DNA of 64,000 bases from Candidatus Melainabacteria bacterium MEL.A1 (GCA_001765415.1 CP017245.1:124001-188000), one strand, 5' to 3'; shown: positions 1 to 8,398, counted from the first letter of the stretch. The notes: generated by a model not told the origin, from the sequence alone. Numbers and translations are program-made.

Positions 1-268
1 TATATAGCGTTCCATTATCTTTTATTGTATTGCTTGTACTTATCCCAAGATGTCTGCCTTCTTTATTTTCTACATCCACAAAAAATCTTTTTGCATCGGA
101 GCTTGCTCTTACAAAACAATCTTCCGTCAAGTTGCCAGATTTTAGTTTAATTGGAAAATCTTCAAATATATTAACATAATTGTTTATTTTTTTGAATTTT
201 AATGCTTCAAATGATATTGAGTTATGTTGTGGGGTTGTGGTGTATTGAGTATTGTTTGATATTTTCAT
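1..268 (-). CDS. hypothetical protein, N-terminal part only (runs off left edge)
   Basis: The reverse strand is open from an ATG at 268 to the window edge, giving 89 residues and no stop. I do not recognise the protein. It has no signal peptide or membrane segment in the visible part. Its first 25 residues are polar and Asn/Thr/Gln-rich and then reach S-I-S-F-E-A (F20), resembling the N-terminal signature of the proteins at 8697 and 36892. It is divergent from accD, with about 100 bases between the two starts. Frame and codon use look genuine, but the C-terminus is missing. Confidence 0.6.
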   Translation of the reverse strand, partial: MKISNNTQYTTTPQHNSISFEALKFKKINNYVNIFEDFPIKLKSGNLTEDCFVRASSDAKRFFVDVENKEGRHLGISTSNTIKDNGTLY

Positions 269-371
269 GATGTGAATTGTAAACCTCATAAATGTAAAAA
301 TTTGCTATTAAATTTTTTGGTTGTATAATTATTATTGTACTATAAGTTGATGATTAAGGGATATATAAAAT

Positions 372-1244
372 ATGACAGTTCAAGATTGGTTTGAAAAACG
401 TAAACAAGCTCAAATTCAACGTCGTGAGCTTGAAGGTAGAGTAGAATTGGATATGGACCCTAATTTGTGGGTTAAATGTGTTCATTGTGACGCTCAGCTT
501 TTGAAAGAAGATTTAGAAAAGAACGATATGGTATGCCCTGTTTGTGACTACCATTTCAGGATAAATGCGAGAAAGCGTATTAAACAATTATTTGACGAGA
601 ACTCTTTTGAGGAATTGTTTACGGATGTAAGACCAACAGACCCGTTAGAATTTACGGATACTGAAAGTTATAAAAGCAGACTTGAAAAAGCTCAGAAAAA
701 AACAGGTTTAAATGATGCCGTAATTACAGGTATTGCGACTATTAAAGGAAACAAATTAGCAACTGCGGTTATGGATTTTGATTTTATGGGCGGTTCAATG
801 GGGAGTGTAGTTGGCGAAAAAGTTACACGCATAATTGAAAAAGCTATTGAACTTCGTTTGCCTGTGCTTGCAATCACCTCATCAGGTGGGGCTAGAATGC
901 AAGAAAGCGCACTAAGTTTGATGCAAATGGCTAAAACATCTTGTGCAGTTTCAAAACTTGATGATGAAGGTCTTTTATACATCAATCTTTTAACAGAGCC
1001 GACATTTGGCGGAATTACTGCAAGTTTTGGCATGTTAGGTGATATTATTGTTGCGGAACAAGGAGCAAGAATTGGTTTTGCTGGTCGTCGTGTTATTGAA
1101 CAGACAATCAGACAGAAGTTGCCGTCAGATTTCCAAACTGCAGAATATTTGTTGAAATATGGTCAAGTTGACGTTGTTTCTGCTCGTAAGGATTTGCGTG
1201 ATACTTTGGCTAAGATTTTAGAAGCACATAAGGGGGTAAAATAA
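372..1244 (+). CDS. accD: acetyl-CoA carboxylase carboxyltransferase subunit beta
   Basis: Transfers carboxyl from carboxybiotin to acetyl-CoA, together with AccA, in the first step of fatty acid synthesis. The N-terminal zinc ribbon is intact (C36, C39, C55, C58), followed by the crotonase-like carboxyltransferase core with the typical SSGGARMQES stretch. Its 290 residues are the usual length. The ATG at 372 lies downstream of AAGGG. The stop overlaps the accA start by one base (TAATG), so the two subunits are probably translationally coupled. Adjacent accD-accA is common, whereas cyanobacteria usually separate them. Confidence 0.97.
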   Translation: MTVQDWFEKRKQAQIQRRELEGRVELDMDPNLWVKCVHCDAQLLKEDLEKNDMVCPVCDYHFRINARKRIKQLFDENSFEELFTDVRPTDPLEFTDTESYKSRLEKAQKKTGLNDAVITGIATIKGNKLATAVMDFDFMGGSMGSVVGEKVTRIIEKAIELRLPVLAITSSGGARMQESALSLMQMAKTSCAVSKLDDEGLLYINLLTEPTFGGITASFGMLGDIIVAEQGARIGFAGRRVIEQTIRQKLPSDFQTAEYLLKYGQVDVVSARKDLRDTLAKILEAHKGVK

Positions 1245-2200
1245 TGAGTGCAGTTTTAGATTTTGAAAAACCCATTATGGAAATTCAAGAAAAAATTGAA
1301 GAACTAAGAAAGATAAGTTTGGAGTCAGGCATGGATTTTAATAAAGAAATTGAAACTTTTGAACAACAGGCAGAAGATTGCAGAAAAGAATTGTATTCTA
1401 ATTTGAAACCTTCTCAAAAACTTCAAATCGCAAGACACCCTGAACGTCCAAATTTCTTAGATTATGTAAATAATATTTGTGAAGATTTTGTTGAACTTCA
1501 CGGTGACAGAGAAGGTATGGATGATAGAGCTATCATTGGCGGTTTAGCTAAAATTGACGGTCGCCCTGTTATGATTATCGGAACTATGAAGGGTAAGTCA
1601 ACAAAAGAAAATTTGGAATATAACTTCGGCATGCCTCAACCTCAAGGGTATAGAAAAGCTTTGAGATTGTTTAAACACGCAAGTAAATTCAATATTCCGA
1701 TTGTAACTTTGATTGATACTCCGGGTGCATATCCTGGAATTAGTGCAGAGGAAACTAATCAGGGGGGCGCAATCGCAGTTAACCTTAGAGAGATGGCAAA
1801 ATTGAATGTTCCTGTAATTGCTATTATTACCGGTGAGGGCTGCTCAGGTGGTGCATTAGGTTTGGCAGTGGCTGATAAAGTATTCTTGCTAGAACATGCT
1901 TATTACACAGTTATTTCTCCAGAAGGTTGCGCTTCAATTTTGTGGAGAGATGCCACAAAAGCTGCTGATGCCGCTGATGCTTTGAAAATTACTGCAAAAG
2001 ATTTGATGAAATTTAATATTATTGATGGCGAAATTAAAGAACCTGTTGGCGGTGCGCATACCAATTATGAAGAAGTTTCAGCTAATATGAAAAAAACAAT
2101 TTTGGATAGTATTGATGAATTGTTAAAATTGCCGGTTGAAAACTTGAAAGAGCAACGTTATCAAAAATTCAGAAAAATGGGTGCGTTTTTAGAAGGTTAG
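1244..2200 (+). CDS. accA: acetyl-CoA carboxylase carboxyltransferase subunit alpha
   Basis: Alpha half of the carboxyltransferase that makes malonyl-CoA. The 318-residue protein has the coiled N-terminal region, then the core with the TLIDTPGAYPG and GEGCSGGALG oxyanion-hole segments and VISPEGCASILW near the active site, as in standard AccA. A strong ribosome site (AGGGGG) lies inside the end of accD. Biotin carboxylase and carrier genes are not in the window. It is followed after 6 bases by prmA, so it is likely in the same transcript. Confidence 0.97.
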   Translation: MSAVLDFEKPIMEIQEKIEELRKISLESGMDFNKEIETFEQQAEDCRKELYSNLKPSQKLQIARHPERPNFLDYVNNICEDFVELHGDREGMDDRAIIGGLAKIDGRPVMIIGTMKGKSTKENLEYNFGMPQPQGYRKALRLFKHASKFNIPIVTLIDTPGAYPGISAEETNQGGAIAVNLREMAKLNVPVIAIITGEGCSGGALGLAVADKVFLLEHAYYTVISPEGCASILWRDATKAADAADALKITAKDLMKFNIIDGEIKEPVGGAHTNYEEVSANMKKTILDSIDELLKLPVENLKEQRYQKFRKMGAFLEG

Positions 2201-2206
2201 TTTAAA

Positions 2207-3127
2207 ATGACAGAAAAACGAACTGATTATTATGAATTGCAGATAAAAATTAATCCTGATATGGAAGATATTATTTCTGATTTTTGTTTTGAAAATCTTC
2301 CGTGCGAAGGCGTGGTTCTTGCTGAAGAAGCTTACAAAGATTTAGAAATGATTTCCACAACAGAAGGAACTTTGAAAGTCTTTTTGACATTTGAACCTGA
2401 TAATTTATCTGAAATCCTAAAAGATGAACGTGATTTGTTGAAATCTCGTGGTTTTTCTGACGAAGAGTTAGGTAGCTGGGAATTTGTTATATCTAACAAA
2501 CCAAACGAGGATTGGTCTAAAAAATGGAAAGAAAAATGGGATATAACGAAGGTTACAGATAAAATTATCATAGTTCCTGATTGGTTGGAATATGATGATA
2601 AAGAAAATGAGGTTGTTATTCGCTTAGAACCAGGATGTGCTTTTGGAACAGGCACTCATCAGACAACTCAACTTTGTATGAAAGCTCTTGAAAAATATAT
2701 GAAAAAAGGTGACAAAGTTGCTGATATTGGTATGGGGTCAGGAATTTTGTCTATTTGTGCAAAAAAATTTGGTGCATCTTCTGTTTACGGTTGCGATATT
2801 GATGAAGATGTTATTGATGTTGCAAAAGAAAATGCAAGAAAAAATTTGCCTAACAATGGAGAAGGTTGTTATTTTGAACTCAACACTGCTGATAAAATAA
2901 ATGAAAAATTTGATTTTGTAATGGCAAATATTTTACACAATGTTTTGGCTGAAATAATGGGTGATTTGAAAAATATTATGAAAAGCGGAGCTTTGATGTC
3001 GCTCTCAGGTATTTTGGATGAAAAGAAACCTGTTGTTTTAGAGGCAATAAAAAGAGAGAATTTAGAAATTATAGAAGAAATTCATCAAGATCAATGGACT
3101 TCTTTTGTTGTGAGAAAGAAAGCATGA
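2207..3127 (+). CDS. prmA: ribosomal protein L11 methyltransferase
   Basis: SAM-dependent enzyme that trimethylates ribosomal protein L11. The N-terminal substrate domain is followed by a class I methyltransferase fold: the GTGTHQTT stretch typical of PrmA, motif I (DIGMGSGILSI), the acidic loop CDIDEDVIDVA, and the NILHNVL motif in place of NPPY. Length (306 aa) is normal. It starts 6 bases after accA and its stop overlaps the next start (ATGA). Confidence 0.95.
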   Translation: MTEKRTDYYELQIKINPDMEDIISDFCFENLPCEGVVLAEEAYKDLEMISTTEGTLKVFLTFEPDNLSEILKDERDLLKSRGFSDEELGSWEFVISNKPNEDWSKKWKEKWDITKVTDKIIIVPDWLEYDDKENEVVIRLEPGCAFGTGTHQTTQLCMKALEKYMKKGDKVADIGMGSGILSICAKKFGASSVYGCDIDEDVIDVAKENARKNLPNNGEGCYFELNTADKINEKFDFVMANILHNVLAEIMGDLKNIMKSGALMSLSGILDEKKPVVLEAIKRENLEIIEEIHQDQWTSFVVRKKA

Positions 3128-3630
3128 ACATCCCTTTTGAGTTTATATATCTAATGTTTAGTGTTGGATTTATTCTAATTTTGATTTTGGGTTTTAATCT
3201 TGTTTTTTATATTATTACTCGAATTGTTATTGGTAAGCATTTTCCTAATAATTATTCAATGTTAGTAAAGGATATTGGTAAACCTGTTAAAATGATTGGG
3301 TTAACATTAATTCGATTTGGGGATGAAAAAAAATGTTATGGAACAGATTATCAGCAAAGTATTTCTGTAAAATTGTTAGTTTTTCAAAAATTTTTTGTTT
3401 TGGAATGTTGTGGTAAAGCATTGTTGATAAATGATTTTAATACAAAATATATTTCTTTTCTTAATACTGAAAGCTATGAAGAAATTTTGTGGAAAAGAAT
3501 TACAAAACCTAGAACGGATTTGATTGTTTTTTCAAAAATTTGTTCTTTACAGTTTTTAATAAATAAAAAAGATTGTGAATATTTAAAGAATTATATAAAG
3601 GAGTGTGAAAAATGTCTAAAACAGCAATAA
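3124..3630 (+). CDS. hypothetical membrane-anchored protein
   Basis: 168 residues with one strong hydrophobic segment near the N-terminus (about residues 6-35) and a soluble, basic C-terminal part with several Cys residues. No family recognised. I place the start at the ATG at 3124, which overlaps the prmA stop as ATGA; an upstream in-frame ATG at 3094 would lie inside prmA. The 3' end overlaps kdsB by 19 bases and carries its ribosome site. The coupling suggests co-expression with prmA and kdsB rather than a shared function. Confidence 0.75.
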   Translation: MNIPFEFIYLMFSVGFILILILGFNLVFYIITRIVIGKHFPNNYSMLVKDIGKPVKMIGLTLIRFGDEKKCYGTDYQQSISVKLLVFQKFFVLECCGKALLINDFNTKYISFLNTESYEEILWKRITKPRTDLIVFSKICSLQFLINKKDCEYLKNYIKECEKCLKQQ

Positions 3631-4343
3631 TTATTCCAGCACGTTACGGCTCTAGCAGGTTGGAAGGTAAACCATTAATAGAAGTTGAAGGTAAACCTAT
3701 TATTCAATGGGTTTATGAAAAAGCACAGCAAGCTAAACTCGCTGATATGATTATTGTGGCAACTGATGATGAAAGAATTTTTAATGCAGTTGAAAAATTC
3801 GGTGGTAATGTTGAGATGACATCAACTGAGCATAAATGTGGCTCTGACAGAATTAAAGAGGTTGTTATGCGTCATCCTGAAATTGATTATATCGTAAATC
3901 TTCAAGGTGATGAACCTTTGATTAAACCTGAAAGTATTGATGAAGTTGCTAAAAATGTTAAATTTGATGAAACTGCAGATATTTCGACTTTAATTAGAAA
4001 AATTACGCCGGAAGAAGCTGAAAACCCGAATTTGGTTAAATGTATTGTTGATTGCAACGGTTTTGCAATGTACTTTTCTCGTTCAAAAATTCCTTATGAA
4101 AGAAATGTTGGAAAAGCTGACTTTTTTGGTCATTTGGGAATTTATGGATATAAGAGAGAAGCTCTTATTAAGATGACAGAAATGCCTCAAACATCTTATG
4201 AAATGGCAGAAAGCTTAGAACAACTTAGAGCATTACAAAATGGAATGCGCATAAAAACATCTGTTGTTGATTTTGTTCCTGTCGGAATTGATACCGCAGA
4301 AGATTTGGAAAAATTCAAATCAATTATTGCTAAGGCTGTTTAA
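3612..4343 (+). CDS. kdsB: 3-deoxy-manno-octulosonate cytidylyltransferase (CMP-KDO synthetase)
   Basis: Activates KDO with CTP for attachment to lipid A, so it implies an outer membrane with KDO-containing lipopolysaccharide. Diagnostic features are the nucleotide-binding IIPARYGSSRLEGKPL near residue 6, IVNLQGDEPLI mid-protein, and the FFGHLGIYGY segment. At 243 aa it is full length. The start follows AAAGGAG and lies inside the preceding gene. Its 3' end overlaps the convergent XRE gene by 14 bases. Confidence 0.96.
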   Translation: MSKTAIIIPARYGSSRLEGKPLIEVEGKPIIQWVYEKAQQAKLADMIIVATDDERIFNAVEKFGGNVEMTSTEHKCGSDRIKEVVMRHPEIDYIVNLQGDEPLIKPESIDEVAKNVKFDETADISTLIRKITPEEAENPNLVKCIVDCNGFAMYFSRSKIPYERNVGKADFFGHLGIYGYKREALIKMTEMPQTSYEMAESLEQLRALQNGMRIKTSVVDFVPVGIDTAEDLEKFKSIIAKAV

Positions 4344-4554
4344 AAAAACTACTTGGATTAACTTTAAAAATTTCTGCAATTTGCAAAAGCATATTTAAGC
4401 TAAGCCTTTCGTGGAAATTTTCAACTCTGCTGATAAATTCTCTTGAGCAGTTTAGTTTTTCTGCAAATTTTTCTTGAGAAAGTTTGCTTGAAACTCTTAG
4501 TTTTTTAAGATTTTGAGCAATAATATTATGATAATTTGTATCTTTATTTTTCAT
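4330..4554 (-). CDS. small XRE-family DNA-binding regulator
   Basis: About 74 residues, nearly all one helix-turn-helix domain of the phage cI/Xre type: N-L-K-K-L-R-V-S-S-K-L-S-Q-E-K-F-A as helices 1-2 and C-S-R-E-F-I-S-R-V-E-N as the recognition helix, then the usual final helices ending near a P-S-S-F-F tail. I prefer the ATG at 4554; an upstream GTG at 4608 would add 18 unconserved residues. No partner gene is adjacent and the target is unknown. It is convergent with kdsB and divergent from rpaB. Confidence 0.8.
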   Translation of the reverse strand: MKNKDTNYHNIIAQNLKKLRVSSKLSQEKFAEKLNCSREFISRVENFHERLSLNMLLQIAEIFKVNPSSFFKQP

Positions 4555-4728
4555 CGTAACTCTATTAAAGCTACATTTTACCAATATGACTATGAAGTAG
4601 TCCATCACACTTTTGACTATATTTTTTGAAAAAATATAGAAAATTTTCAGAAAAAGACTTGCAATTTTTTGTAAAATAAATTAAGATAAATATACAAATA
4701 TTAAAAAAAATTTAAAAAAATCAATATT

Positions 4729-4756
4729 TTGTAATATTTTATATTTGTGATATATT
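4729..4756 (+). promoter_or_regulatory. probable sigma70-type promoter of rpaB
   Basis: TTGTAA (4729-4734), 16 bases, TATATT (4751-4756) in a very A/T-rich gap, with the rpaB ribosome site (GAAGGAAA) and ATG about 35 bases further on. The pattern is good, but AT-rich DNA gives chance matches. Confidence 0.4.
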
Positions 4757-4789
4757 ATAGGTGTTAGATTATTATAACGAAGGAAAAAG

Positions 4790-5545
4790 ATGACTATGAC
4801 TGAAAATGCTGAAATGCCTAATGAAACAGAAGATCGTCAAAGAATACTTTTAGCTGATGATGAAGCTAGTATCAGACGTATTTTAGAAACAAGATTGAAA
4901 ATGGCTGGTTATGATGTTTATACTGCACAGGACGGTGAAGAAGCTGTTAATGCGTTTAATAAATATAATCCTGATTTGGTAGTATTAGATGTAATGATGC
5001 CAAAAATGGATGGTTATGGTGTAACAAGAGAAATTAGAAGAACTTCTGATGTTCCTATTATTATCTTAACTGCATTAGGAGATGTTTCAGAAAGAATTAC
5101 TGGTTTGGAGTTAGGTGCTGATGATTATGTTATTAAACCTTTCAGCCCTAAAGAATTAGAAGCTCGTGTAAAAGCAGTTTTAAGACGTACAAATAACCGT
5201 GAAACAGTTACTCCAACCGGAAAAGTAACAAAAAATGTCATTACAACAGGTAATATAAAAATTGATACTGCCCGTCGTCAAGTGTTCAGAAAGAATGAAC
5301 GTATTAGACTTACTGGAATGGAATTCAGTTTATTAGAATTATTGGTTAATAATTCTGGTCAAGCATTTTCAAGAAACGAAATATTGCAACATGTTTGGGC
5401 ATATCCACCTGATCACAGAATTGATACAAGAGTTGTTGATGTTCATATTTCAAGATTGCGTTCTAAATTAGAAGCAGATCCTGCAAATCCAGAGTTAATC
5501 TTGACTGCTCGTGGTATTGGTTATATGTTCCAGAGAATAAGCTAG
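4790..5545 (+). CDS. rpaB: OmpR/PhoB-type response regulator, RpaB-like
   Basis: Two-domain response regulator of 251 residues. The receiver domain carries the acidic pair D23-D24, the phospho-acceptor D67 in LVVLDVMMPKMDGYG, and the K of YVIKPFSPKELEARV. The winged-helix domain ends RSKLEADPANPELILTARG. Stretches such as EASIRRILETRL and TGLELGADDYV closely match cyanobacterial RpaB (Ycf27), which controls photosynthesis and stress genes with the kinase NblS. No histidine kinase is adjacent, as is usual for RpaB. In a lineage without photosynthesis its regulon must differ. The orthology call rests on remembered motif similarity. Confidence 0.85.
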   Translation: MTMTENAEMPNETEDRQRILLADDEASIRRILETRLKMAGYDVYTAQDGEEAVNAFNKYNPDLVVLDVMMPKMDGYGVTREIRRTSDVPIIILTALGDVSERITGLELGADDYVIKPFSPKELEARVKAVLRRTNNRETVTPTGKVTKNVITTGNIKIDTARRQVFRKNERIRLTGMEFSLLELLVNNSGQAFSRNEILQHVWAYPPDHRIDTRVVDVHISRLRSKLEADPANPELILTARGIGYMFQRIS

Positions 5546-5570
5546 ATTTTAGCAAGCAAAATAAAGTTTA

Positions 5571-5600
5571 AAAAGTTCCGTAATATTGCGGAACTTTTTT
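5571..5600 (+). terminator. Rho-independent terminator after rpaB
   Basis: Ten-base stem AAAAGTTCCG / CGGAACTTTT around an 8-base loop, followed by a T run, 25 bases after the rpaB stop. Confidence 0.9.
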
Positions 5601-5611
5601 TATAAAAAGTC

Positions 5612-5639
5612 TTGATTTCAAGATTGTTTATGATATTAT
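5612..5639 (+). promoter_or_regulatory. probable promoter of tRNA-His
   Basis: TTGATT (5612-5617), 16-base spacer, TATTAT (5634-5639), 22 bases before the mature tRNA 5' end and directly after the rpaB terminator. Confidence 0.5.
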
Positions 5640-5660
5640 TAATAAGTAACGAGAATATAT

Positions 5661-5737
5661 GGCGGGTGTCGTCAAGTGGTTAAGACCTCGGATTGTGGTT
5701 CCGATATGCATGGGTTCGAATCCCATCTCCCGCCCCA
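5661..5737 (+). tRNA. tRNA-His (GTG anticodon), CCA encoded
   Basis: Folds as a cloverleaf. The anticodon stem TCGGA/TCCGA encloses loop TTGTGGT with anticodon GTG; the T arm ATGGG/CCCAT encloses TTCGAAT. The extra 5' G opposite C73 is the hallmark of histidine tRNA. The acceptor stem has one U-U mismatch (position 6-67). CCA is genomically encoded. The 3' end of this gene is imperfectly duplicated at 8331-8349. Confidence 0.93.
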
Positions 5738-5740
5738 TTT
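5722..5740 (+). repeat. left copy of an att-like direct repeat in the tRNA-His 3' end
   Basis: The 19 bases from the T arm through CCA and the following TTT match 17 of 19 positions at 8331-8349 in the same orientation. The only differences are CC versus GG in the acceptor strand. tRNA 3' ends are classic integration sites, but no integrase is visible, so an attachment role is inference. Confidence 0.5.
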
Positions 5741-5748
5741 AAATTTAT

Positions 5749-5770
5749 TGGCTCTACGGAGCCATTTTTT
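5749..5770 (+). terminator. terminator after tRNA-His
   Basis: Stem TGGCTC/GAGCCA with a TACG loop followed by six T, 12 bases past the encoded CCA. Confidence 0.85.
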
Positions 5771-5902
5771 GTATCTATACTTGGGTTTGACGGGTTCTAA
5801 CTTGTTCTTTTTTCGTCTGATTTATTTTATAATAAGTTTGAAAATTATTGTAAATAAATATTAAGACGAGTTTAATAAGGCTGAAACCTAGTTATAATGC
5901 CA

Positions 5903-5927
5903 GATATGATATGATTTGATTTGATAT
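5903..5927 (+). repeat. pentanucleotide tandem repeat (GATWT x5)
   Basis: Five consecutive GATAT/GATTT units followed by an imperfect sixth (GATGG), about 60 bases before the start codon at 5987. The position, between any promoter and the ribosome site, could allow slippage, but the repeat is short and impure. Confidence 0.6.
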
Positions 5928-5986
5928 GATGGAGCAAATTTACATAATTACGGTTTTTTATTATACATAGTAGGAGGAATTAAACT

Positions 5987-7180
5987 ATGCCTGTATCTTT
6001 GCATAATATAACACAAGTCAATAATACTCAACCAATCAAACAATCAACCAAGAATACAGGTGAAAAACAAAAATCTTCGACTTCAACCAAAACCTTAGTC
6101 ACAGTAGGTGCTGGTTTAATAGCCTTAGCCACTGTGGGAATTTATATTGCGACAAAAGGCAAAGCCGTCAAGGCTACACAGGATGTTGTTCAAAATTCTC
6201 AAAAAACTACAAATGCTATTAAAGAAATGACCGTTGACGCTTTTAAACAAGCAGGCAATAAGTTTAACAAGGGTAAAGCTATTACAAATACAGGTGAAGC
6301 CTTTACGGGTAATATAACTCACCAGACAAAAGACGGTAAAAATATTGTCAGAGAATATGAAAATGGGGTATTAAAAAAGTTAACTAAATATGACGGTGAA
6401 AATATTTTAAGTCAAAAAGAATATATCTACAGTAAAGATGGTGATTTATCTGTTGTTCAAGATGGTAAATTAATTTTAAAAAAAATAACAAATACTAAAG
6501 ATAGTATTCAACGTATAGATAATTTAAATGGGTTTATCGTTAAAAATACCAATACGGGCAAAATAGAAACTCTACAAATCAAAGGACAAGGTCGAAAACA
6601 CTTTTATTATGATGATAACGGTACTTTAAAAAAAGTAAAACACGATTATTCTTCAAAAGACGGAGTTTTTATGCATGATACCATTATCTATTCCCCAGAT
6701 GGCAACAAAAAAATGAAAATAGACGGTATTGGTAGAACGGAATTTTACGATAAAAACGGAGTTCCTATTGATGAAATACATGTTGATATTTATAGAGGTA
6801 ACTCATTTTTGTATTACCATAATTTACAATACAACGAATCTCGTATGCTAGGTAAATTCGAAAGAACTTATTCTTATACAACCCCACAAGGAATTGAGGG
6901 TACTATTTTTAGATATAATATGTATGAAAAAGATAAAAATAAAGTTAGATCTATTTTATTTTTAAAAACACCAGATAATAATGAATATGTTGTAACCAGA
7001 AATGGAAAAGATGTTCTGATAAAACGAAATATAGGACAAGAGACTATTGTAAAGGGTAGCGATGAATACAAAAATATCCTAGCTCAAAGTAATGATTTCA
7101 TAAAACAATTTTTTGTTAAATATAAAACTGCACTAGGATTACAGTGCCAAGTTAATGAAAGTTTGAGAAATTTTGGTTAG
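5987..7180 (+). CDS. hypothetical membrane-anchored protein with Tyr-Asp-Gly repeats
   Basis: 397 residues, strong ribosome site (AGGAGG). A polar Asn/Thr/Lys-rich head of about 33 residues precedes one hydrophobic segment (about residues 34-57, glycine/alanine-rich), then a long beta-type domain made of loosely repeated Y-x-x-D-G / Y-D-D-N-G-T-L-K-K units, reminiscent of MORN-like or YwqK-type repeats; I cannot assign a family. No cleavable signal peptide is clear, since the hydrophobic segment is internal. It is the first gene of the islet between tRNA-His and its 3' duplicate. A function on the far side of the membrane is plausible but unproven. Confidence 0.75.
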   Translation: MPVSLHNITQVNNTQPIKQSTKNTGEKQKSSTSTKTLVTVGAGLIALATVGIYIATKGKAVKATQDVVQNSQKTTNAIKEMTVDAFKQAGNKFNKGKAITNTGEAFTGNITHQTKDGKNIVREYENGVLKKLTKYDGENILSQKEYIYSKDGDLSVVQDGKLILKKITNTKDSIQRIDNLNGFIVKNTNTGKIETLQIKGQGRKHFYYDDNGTLKKVKHDYSSKDGVFMHDTIIYSPDGNKKMKIDGIGRTEFYDKNGVPIDEIHVDIYRGNSFLYYHNLQYNESRMLGKFERTYSYTTPQGIEGTIFRYNMYEKDKNKVRSILFLKTPDNNEYVVTRNGKDVLIKRNIGQETIVKGSDEYKNILAQSNDFIKQFFVKYKTALGLQCQVNESLRNFG

Positions 7181-7258
7181 TGTTTTTCTCAAACTGCGTA
7201 TCAAAATACCCACACTTAACTCAATCCAATCTAGACAGTAACCTCACCATTAAAATTG

Positions 7259-7278
7259 GCACCTTCGGGTGCTTTTTT
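7259..7278 (+). terminator. terminator with TTCG tetraloop
   Basis: GCACC-TTCG-GGTGC followed by six T, about 80 bases after the stop of the gene ending at 7180. Confidence 0.85.
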
Positions 7279-7334
7279 ATTAGGAATGATAAGGACTTTC
7301 ACAGGTTCAAATCTTACTTTATTTACATTATAAA

Positions 7335-8144
7335 TTATGCTGGTTCAATATTAAATTTTTTTATTAATTCTTCTATTTCCGTTACGTTATCTTTTTTAGG
7401 TAATATATATTCTAACTCAACTTCTGTATGATTACCATTTGTGCTTTTTGAAAGCAATCTATATTCTGCATTACGTGGCATTACCACTTCTCCACCATGT
7501 TCAAGATTTCGTGAAACTTTAGCACCTTTGGGTAACTTTATTTTAAACATCATAGTTCTACCATCACAAGAATTACTCCAATGTGATGCAAGTTCTTTTG
7601 TAAAACCAGTATAGCTGTAGCCAGTATCAGGAATAATTACATCTCCAATTTTAGCATTATCAATAATTTTAAAATCTTGATTAAACCTTTCTATAACAGG
7701 ATGTTCAAATCTTCCTCTCCAAACGATACATTCTTTCTCCAGAGGTGGTAATTTAGCAAATTCTTTGTCTATTTTGAGCATACGTGGTAATCCATGTACT
7801 ACATCAAACATATCGTCAGCATCTATTGTTTTACCACTCTTAGTCGCACGATATGCCTCTCGGACCATAGTATTTATACCATTCAAACCGTGGTGCATTG
7901 ATACTTGTGAACCTTCAAACACCGCAGGTGCAGTTGGTATAGTTGGTTTAGTTATTGCCTTTGTTACTTTTTCTCCTTTATGTGTAATTGTCACAGCATC
8001 TAACTCTAATGTTTTTAACGCTAATCCACAATTATCTGTGCTATGAGTACTAGCACTCCTTACAATACCTTTACTGTGAGTTAAGGTATTGATAAGTGCT
8101 TTACCACCTCGCAAAGTTTTCATTCCGAGTTTTTCTATAAACAT
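7335..8144 (-). CDS. probable mono-ADP-ribosyltransferase (exotoxin/ART fold)
   Basis: 269 residues. The C-terminal half has the order of motifs expected of an NAD-dependent ADP-ribosyltransferase: V-W-R-G-R (R143), a G-Y-S-Y-T segment (residues 175-179) at the S-T-S position, R-T-M-M-F-K-I-K-L-P-K-G as the following strand, and G-G-E-V-V-M-P-R-N with E219 at the catalytic glutamate. The usual first residue of the E-x-E pair is Gly217, as in some families with altered target preference. Residues 1-130 match nothing I recognise and have no signal peptide. It lies in the tRNA-His islet, convergent with the repeat protein. Effector or toxin activity is inferred. Confidence 0.65.
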   Translation of the reverse strand: MFIEKLGMKTLRGGKALINTLTHSKGIVRSASTHSTDNCGLALKTLELDAVTITHKGEKVTKAITKPTIPTAPAVFEGSQVSMHHGLNGINTMVREAYRATKSGKTIDADDMFDVVHGLPRMLKIDKEFAKLPPLEKECIVWRGRFEHPVIERFNQDFKIIDNAKIGDVIIPDTGYSYTGFTKELASHWSNSCDGRTMMFKIKLPKGAKVSRNLEHGGEVVMPRNAEYRLLSKSTNGNHTEVELEYILPKKDNVTEIEELIKKFNIEPA

Positions 8145-8330
8145 ATTATTTCCCCTTTATTAGAATATTCCCCCGTATTTTTATAAAGTATTTTGCCTTA
8201 CAGAAATTGCCTAATTGTAACAAGCATTAAGAAGATTGTTACGATTTAAGAACTTTTTGATTTCTTCAATCGTATCTTTATCGTGCAGGCATAGGTGCAG
8301 AAATTCTGCTCAATAAGGTTCGAAGTTCAA

Positions 8331-8349
8331 CCCATCTGGCGCCCCATTT
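8331..8349 (+). repeat. right copy of the tRNA-His 3' end (att-like)
   Basis: CCCATCTGGCGCCCCATTT matches the tRNA-His 3' end at 5722-5740 at 17 of 19 positions; a few bases upstream also resemble the T loop (GGTTCGAAGTTCAA). No cloverleaf can be drawn around it, so it is a remnant or an attachment duplicate rather than a gene. Confidence 0.5.
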
Positions 8350-8398
8350 TATGAGCATTCCTTTATGGTATGCTTTATTTGTATAAAGGAGTAAATAT

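Noticed and set aside
5676..5864. ORF starting inside the tRNA
   Set aside because: It overlaps tRNA-His and its terminator.
7300..7330. tRNA T-arm-like CAGGTTCAAATC
   Set aside because: No acceptor or anticodon arms can be paired around it.
7180..7431. Plus-strand ORF of 83 codons after the repeat protein
   Set aside because: It contains a terminator and runs into the antisense of the ADP-ribosyltransferase gene.
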